Assembly (NCBI RefSeq): GCF_001570725.1
Contig: NZ_BCNV01000008.1
Span: forward strand, 1-64,000
Source of the DNA: Paenibacillus amylolyticus
Lineage (GTDB): Bacteria; Bacillota; Bacilli; Paenibacillales; Paenibacillaceae
Reading direction: 5' to 3'
Length of the DNA stretch: 64,000 bases
Part shown: in pieces, positions 60,987 to 64,000 of the stretch
How the letters are laid out: each line of letters opens with the position of its first letter
Numbering within the stretch: position 1 is the stretch's first letter
Notes under the pieces: model-generated
What the model was told of the DNA's origin: nothing
Seen by the model: the letters and a program-made list of their open reading frames with translations, nothing else
Databases searched by the model: none
Position numbers and translations under genes: made by a program

Positions 60987-61019
60987 ATAAAAAAGCCGGT
61001 CCCCGAAGGAACCGACTTT
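60987..61019 (-). terminator. TPP riboswitch terminator
   Basis: On the minus strand AAGTCGGTTCC pairs with GGGACCGGCTT around TTCG, followed by six T. It is located between the TPP aptamer and thiC and would stop transcription when TPP is bound. Confidence 0.85.
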
Positions 61020-61111
61020 TAATGTCCATCACCAATAATGCACCTTCATGCAGCTCCTCAACGGAGACTACAAGGGTCACATCATGTGGTGTTTGTGGTC
61101 ATATCGCCGAT

Positions 61112-61206
61112 TACTTCCCTACGCTGGAATGATCCAGATCAGGTGCAAAGGGTCCGGAATCTCATGCGATTCCGTCTCAGTCCGGACAATTCGGACTCCC
61201 CCAGTA
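61112..61206 (-). ncRNA. TPP riboswitch aptamer (thi box)
   Basis: The minus strand reads GGGGGAGTCC, then GACTGAGA, then ACCCTTTGCACCTGATCTGG, and closes with CCAGCGTAGGGAAGT. These are the conserved thi-box segments (CUGAGA in the pyrimidine-sensing arm; ACCUGAUCUGG and GUAGGGAA in the pyrophosphate arm). The aptamer is about 400 nt upstream of thiC, with a terminator in between, giving transcriptional feedback by thiamine pyrophosphate. Confidence 0.96.
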
Positions 61207-61280
61207 ACGTTAACAAGTTACGGCATACACACGCCGCAATTCATATTCAATGAAGCTGGCCCCGATGGGCCGTCCATAAC

Positions 61281-61309
61281 AGATTAGCGCAACCGGAACA
61301 TAAAAACAA
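61281..61309 (-). promoter_or_regulatory. Candidate promoter for the thiC leader
   Basis: The minus strand has TTGTTT (61304-61309), a 17-nt spacer and TAATCT (61281-61286), about 75 nt before the aptamer. Confidence 0.45.
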
Positions 61310-61361
61310 CCTTTATATTCCAAAAGATCAAACTCCATTGGAGACGAACCTTACATCAACA

Positions 61362-62105
61362 TCAGGATAACATGAGCCCCATCTGCGTAGCCGATTCCTT
61401 TAATACAGGTGCATATTCATGCAAAGTCTCCTGTGAAAGTCGACTGACAGGTCCCGATACCGAGAGGGCAGCAGCAATATTGCCTCTGCGATCCATAATC
61501 GGTACCGATACCGCGGCAGCCCCCGGCTCACGTTCCTCATAACTTGTGGCATATCCGTTATCCCGGATGTCTCCCATCTGCGCCAAATACACCGCCGGAT
61601 CAATAAACACCGGCCATTCCGGTCCATTCATCAGTTCTTCACGATCCTCGTCCGTGGCAAAAGCCATCAGGACTTTGCTGGAAGCCCCCACAGACAACGG
61701 GAGTCTAACGCCAACAGGAGCGACACGGCGGATCGCCTGATCACTTTGCACCGCCTGAATCCGAATCCGTTCACTGCCATCACGCAGATACAGACTTACC
61801 GTCTCCCCCAATCGATCTCTCAGTCGCTCCATCGCAGGCAGCAATAGAATAGCCGGATCATCACTGCGGGACATATGAGCTGACAGCTCCCAGATTCGGA
61901 TGCCAAGTCGGTACTTCTCCGTTGCCGCATCCCGGATGACAAACCCTCGATCCTCCAGCGTAGCCATCAGGCGATGCACTGTACTTTTGTGCAAACCAAT
62001 CTGGCTGGCAATTTCGGTGAGTCCCAGATCACTGCGTGTGGTAAAACATAATAATATATCCAGCGCCCGTTCCACAGCCCGGACGGTTAACTTACGATCT
62101 TCCAT
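61362..62105 (-). CDS. IclR-family transcriptional regulator
   Basis: 247 residues. The N-terminal winged helix (about 1-70: VERALDILLCFTTRSDLGLT, IGLHKSTVHRLMATLEDRGF) is followed by the IclR effector domain (about 85-245: LSVGASSKVLMAFA, EREPGAAAVSVPIMDR). IclR regulators control catabolic genes in response to small acids or sugars. GAGGAGGG precedes the ATG. Two palindromes in its promoter suggest autoregulation. Divergent from an alpha/beta hydrolase. Confidence 0.93.
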   Translation of the reverse strand: MEDRKLTVRAVERALDILLCFTTRSDLGLTEIASQIGLHKSTVHRLMATLEDRGFVIRDAATEKYRLGIRIWELSAHMSRSDDPAILLLPAMERLRDRLGETVSLYLRDGSERIRIQAVQSDQAIRRVAPVGVRLPLSVGASSKVLMAFATDEDREELMNGPEWPVFIDPAVYLAQMGDIRDNGYATSYEEREPGAAAVSVPIMDRRGNIAAALSVSGPVSRLSQETLHEYAPVLKESATQMGLMLS

Positions 62106-62124
62106 GGCATAATGCCCTCCTCAT

Positions 62125-62182
62125 GTTTCATCACATGAAACTTGGTTACATAAATTATATGAGAAACGGTCTCATCTGTAAA
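62125..62182 (-). promoter_or_regulatory. IclR gene promoter with two palindromic operator candidates
   Basis: The minus strand has TTTACA (62177-62182), a 17-nt spacer and TATAAT (62154-62159). A palindrome ATGAGAAACGGTCTCAT (62159-62175, arms ATGAGA/TCTCAT) fills the spacer. A second one, GTTTCATCACATGAAAC (62125-62141, perfect 7-bp arms), lies at about +10 to +30. Both positions would allow repression. Confidence 0.6.
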
Positions 62183-62329
62183 CTAAAAAGAGCCAAATTT
62201 AGATCAGGCCAAAGTGTAAAATTTTCCTTTTTATAAGACTTAATCCCCTGTAATTTGCACACTAAGGTAATGTTACCCATATATCTTAAGAACTATATAA
62301 CAATTGCGTAACAAATGCCCTCAATCAAT

Positions 62330-62358
62330 TGACTTTGACTATATTGGAACATACGATA
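62330..62358 (+). promoter_or_regulatory. Candidate promoter of the alpha/beta hydrolase gene
   Basis: TTGACT, a 17-nt spacer and TACGAT in the region 62330-62358, about 100 nt upstream of the ATG. The rest of the divergent region is AT-rich with no other feature seen. Confidence 0.45.
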
Positions 62359-62464
62359 AAGATATATTACATTAAGATATCGCTCTGAAGCAGGCTCTGA
62401 AATAGACGCAATTCTCTTTTCATGTCGTTGTTATCTTCAACTGAACTTCAAAGGAGGGGCATTC

Positions 62465-63490
62465 ATGTATCCAACATCCCAGAGCGAAGCCCCGCTGCAA
62501 ACAAAAGTGTCCGATCTGCCCTCTTCGCTATCACCGAGGCTGATTCGGTTCAAACATATTATCGTAGCGTTGCTGCTCTCCGTTGTATTTTTTCTACTGT
62601 TTTGTTTTATTGCACTGCATGGTTATATCGCATGGGTATTATCCAATCCAACGGTAGCGCCAGTCTTCTCCAATCCGATGCAAGCCAAGAACATGAAGTA
62701 CGAAGATATCACGTTCCCGGCAGCAGATGGCAGCCGCACGATGCAGGGATGGTATATCCCGGCTGACAATGCCGCGAGCAAAACGATTATCTTCAGTCAC
62801 GGCTACGGTGCCAACCGGGAGGAAACATGGGTACCTATGTATGATCTCGCACACTATGCCCATCAACTCGGATTCAACGTGGTGATGTTCGATTATGGCT
62901 TCGCCTCCCAGGTCAACAAAGCTGTAGCTACAGGTGGCAAAGCCGAGTCACAGCAATTGCTGGGCGCGATCCAGTTTGCCAAGCAGCGCGGTGCACAGGA
63001 ACTGGTTGTCTGGGGCTTCTCCATGGGTGCCGGTACGGCGCTACAAACCGGACTGATTACGCAGGAAGTGGATGCGATGATTCTGGACAGTGCGTTCCTG
63101 CTGGAGCCAGATACGCTGTATCACAACATTCACAACCAGATCGATCTCCCGCGTCAGCCTACACTGGAGATCATGAAGCTGTTGTTCCCTGTTCTGAATG
63201 GTACCGGATTGCAACAGATCCCTTATCAGGAAGTGAAAAAAGAGGACTATCCGTTCCCAATTTTCTTCATTCATGGTACGGAAGACGAGAAGGCGCCTTA
63301 CCCGATTGCAGAGCAACTCGCCGCCAACCAGACTAATCCGTACTCGGATGTATGGATTGTCCAGGACGCGCATCATGAACTTATTTTCCGGGAGCATCCG
63401 AAAGAATACCTGCGCCGTGTCTCAACTTTCCTGAGTCATGTAACGAAGACAAGCAGTGACGATGTGCAAAACACCAATAGTGGACAATAA
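62465..63490 (+). CDS. Alpha/beta hydrolase with N-terminal membrane anchor
   Basis: 341 residues. One membrane helix near 30-58 anchors an extracytoplasmic serine hydrolase domain: oxyanion region FSHGYGANREE, nucleophile elbow GFSMGAG, acid in IHGTEDEKAP, and histidine in DAHHELIF. The family (prolyl oligopeptidase-like / YqkD-like esterases) acts on esters or peptides; substrate unknown. CAAAGGAGGGG precedes the ATG. The tail is a polar S/D/N-rich stretch. Confidence 0.9.
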   Translation: MYPTSQSEAPLQTKVSDLPSSLSPRLIRFKHIIVALLLSVVFFLLFCFIALHGYIAWVLSNPTVAPVFSNPMQAKNMKYEDITFPAADGSRTMQGWYIPADNAASKTIIFSHGYGANREETWVPMYDLAHYAHQLGFNVVMFDYGFASQVNKAVATGGKAESQQLLGAIQFAKQRGAQELVVWGFSMGAGTALQTGLITQEVDAMILDSAFLLEPDTLYHNIHNQIDLPRQPTLEIMKLLFPVLNGTGLQQIPYQEVKKEDYPFPIFFIHGTEDEKAPYPIAEQLAANQTNPYSDVWIVQDAHHELIFREHPKEYLRRVSTFLSHVTKTSSDDVQNTNSGQ

Positions 63491-63524
63491 CCAAATTTCA
63501 TTCCTCGATCTTTTCGTTCATTCC

Positions 63525-63551
63525 AGAGCCCTCAGGGGCTCTTTTTTTTTG
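63525..63551 (+). terminator. Terminator after the alpha/beta hydrolase gene
   Basis: AGAGCCC pairs with GGGCTCT and is followed by a run of eight or more T. Confidence 0.92.
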
Positions 63552-63694
63552 CACTCATAGGACAACAGGCTCGCGGAATATACTCTTCTGACGCATGAAC
63601 AGACGGTCTGAACGCATAGATCATTGGTCGGATTAGGTTACCTGTATGAACTATTTTGCATTTTTGAATTTCATCTGGAGGAGGTCTCGCGTAT

Positions 63695-64000
63695 ATGAAC
63701 TGGTATGAATATGGTCACCTGCTGCCTCTGCGGATATTGGAAGAAATTCGTTTCTGGAAGGAGCAGGAGAAGGAACATACGCTCGTTATTCGTGCACTGG
63801 TTCCTGATCTGGAGCCCGCATACGTCAAGGTATTGGAGGAATGGGAGGCTATCTTTGCAAACAGCGAGCGAGTAGCGAATCAGATTTTAAAACAACTATT
63901 ACCCGCAACCCATCCACCTGCTCCGTACATCATTCGTTGTATCGATCAACTTGTGGCGGCAGCTCGTCAGCAATCGAGGGAGTTCATCAAACAACTGTAT
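63695..64000 (+). CDS. DUF2935 domain protein (partial, runs off the window)
   Basis: The first 102 codons are present, beginning MNWYEYGHLLPLRILEEIRF, and are cut by the window end. The pattern LEEIRFWKEQEKEHTLVIRAL is that of DUF2935 proteins, helical-bundle proteins with a ferritin-like E..H metal-binding arrangement, common in Bacillus and Paenibacillus and of unknown role. GGAGGAGG lies 11 nt upstream of the ATG. Confidence 0.8.
   Translation, partial: MNWYEYGHLLPLRILEEIRFWKEQEKEHTLVIRALVPDLEPAYVKVLEEWEAIFANSERVANQILKQLLPATHPPAPYIIRCIDQLVAAARQQSREFIKQLY

Noticed and set aside
1..64000. CRISPR arrays, prophage genes, complete insertion sequences, tRNA genes
   Set aside because: No spaced direct repeats, phage structural genes, transposase frames or tRNA cloverleaf segments were recognised anywhere in the window by eye.

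Overview
The window looks like a chromosomal segment of a spore-forming Firmicute, most likely a Paenibacillus. The first 139 bases are the 5' end of a 16S rRNA gene on the minus strand, and their variable region resembles Paenibacillus 16S. The protein set fits this: two GerA-type spore germination receptor operons, a yes-type rhamnogalacturonan uptake locus, UvsE, a GsaB-like HemL, and ribosome binding sites that nearly all match AGGAGG. No prophage, CRISPR array, complete insertion sequence or tRNA gene was seen.

Layout. 1-910: start of an rRNA operon with two tandem promoters. 915-6358: purine genes, namely a PbuG-type permease behind a guanine riboswitch with a terminator, and guaA, with a small lipoprotein and a secreted multidomain protein between them. 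6741-11333: a MoxR ATPase / DUF58 / transglutaminase operon (yeaC-yeaD-yebA order), next to guaA as in Bacillus. 11437-13624: a polysaccharide deacetylase and a DedA protein. 13795-19078: germination operon 1 (A, C, small D-like, B, B). 19203-23517: a Bcp peroxiredoxin, a three-gene ABC exporter and an LCP cell-wall ligase. 23649-27608: HemL, then a MocR regulator divergent from a DMT exporter. 27790-31500: germination operon 2 (B, A, C). 31590-40327: an ASRT-like protein, a rhamnogalacturonan acetylesterase, a YesOPQ-type ABC importer and a YesMN-type two-component system, which together would sense, deacetylate and import pectin fragments.

40578-47327: a GDSL hydrolase, inositol monophosphatase, UvsE, D-Ala-D-Ala ligase and a putative amidase. 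47711-50425: aconitase. 50550-54100: a vanR-vanS-vanY-vanZ-like cluster on the minus strand with no vanHAX. 54185-57521: a WYL regulator, a zinc-ribbon/effector-binding fusion and an Asp/Glu racemase-like protein. 57540-58800: an AT-rich patch with an unknown secreted protein and a 47-residue membrane peptide. 58893-61300: thiC behind a TPP riboswitch. 61362-63490: an IclR regulator divergent from an alpha/beta hydrolase. The window ends inside a DUF2935 gene.

Least ordinary items: a 166-bp element with terminal inverted repeats and flanking 10-bp direct repeats (41953-42118); a GC-rich 249-bp intergenic segment also bounded by 10-bp direct repeats (32032-32280); an ASRT-like sensor protein beside the pectin locus; a frameshifted remnant resembling a tryptophanyl-tRNA synthetase C-terminus (27620-27720); and two short genes of 55 and 47 codons with good ribosome binding sites. 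I found no clearly novel multi-gene system. All calls were made by eye, without database searches.
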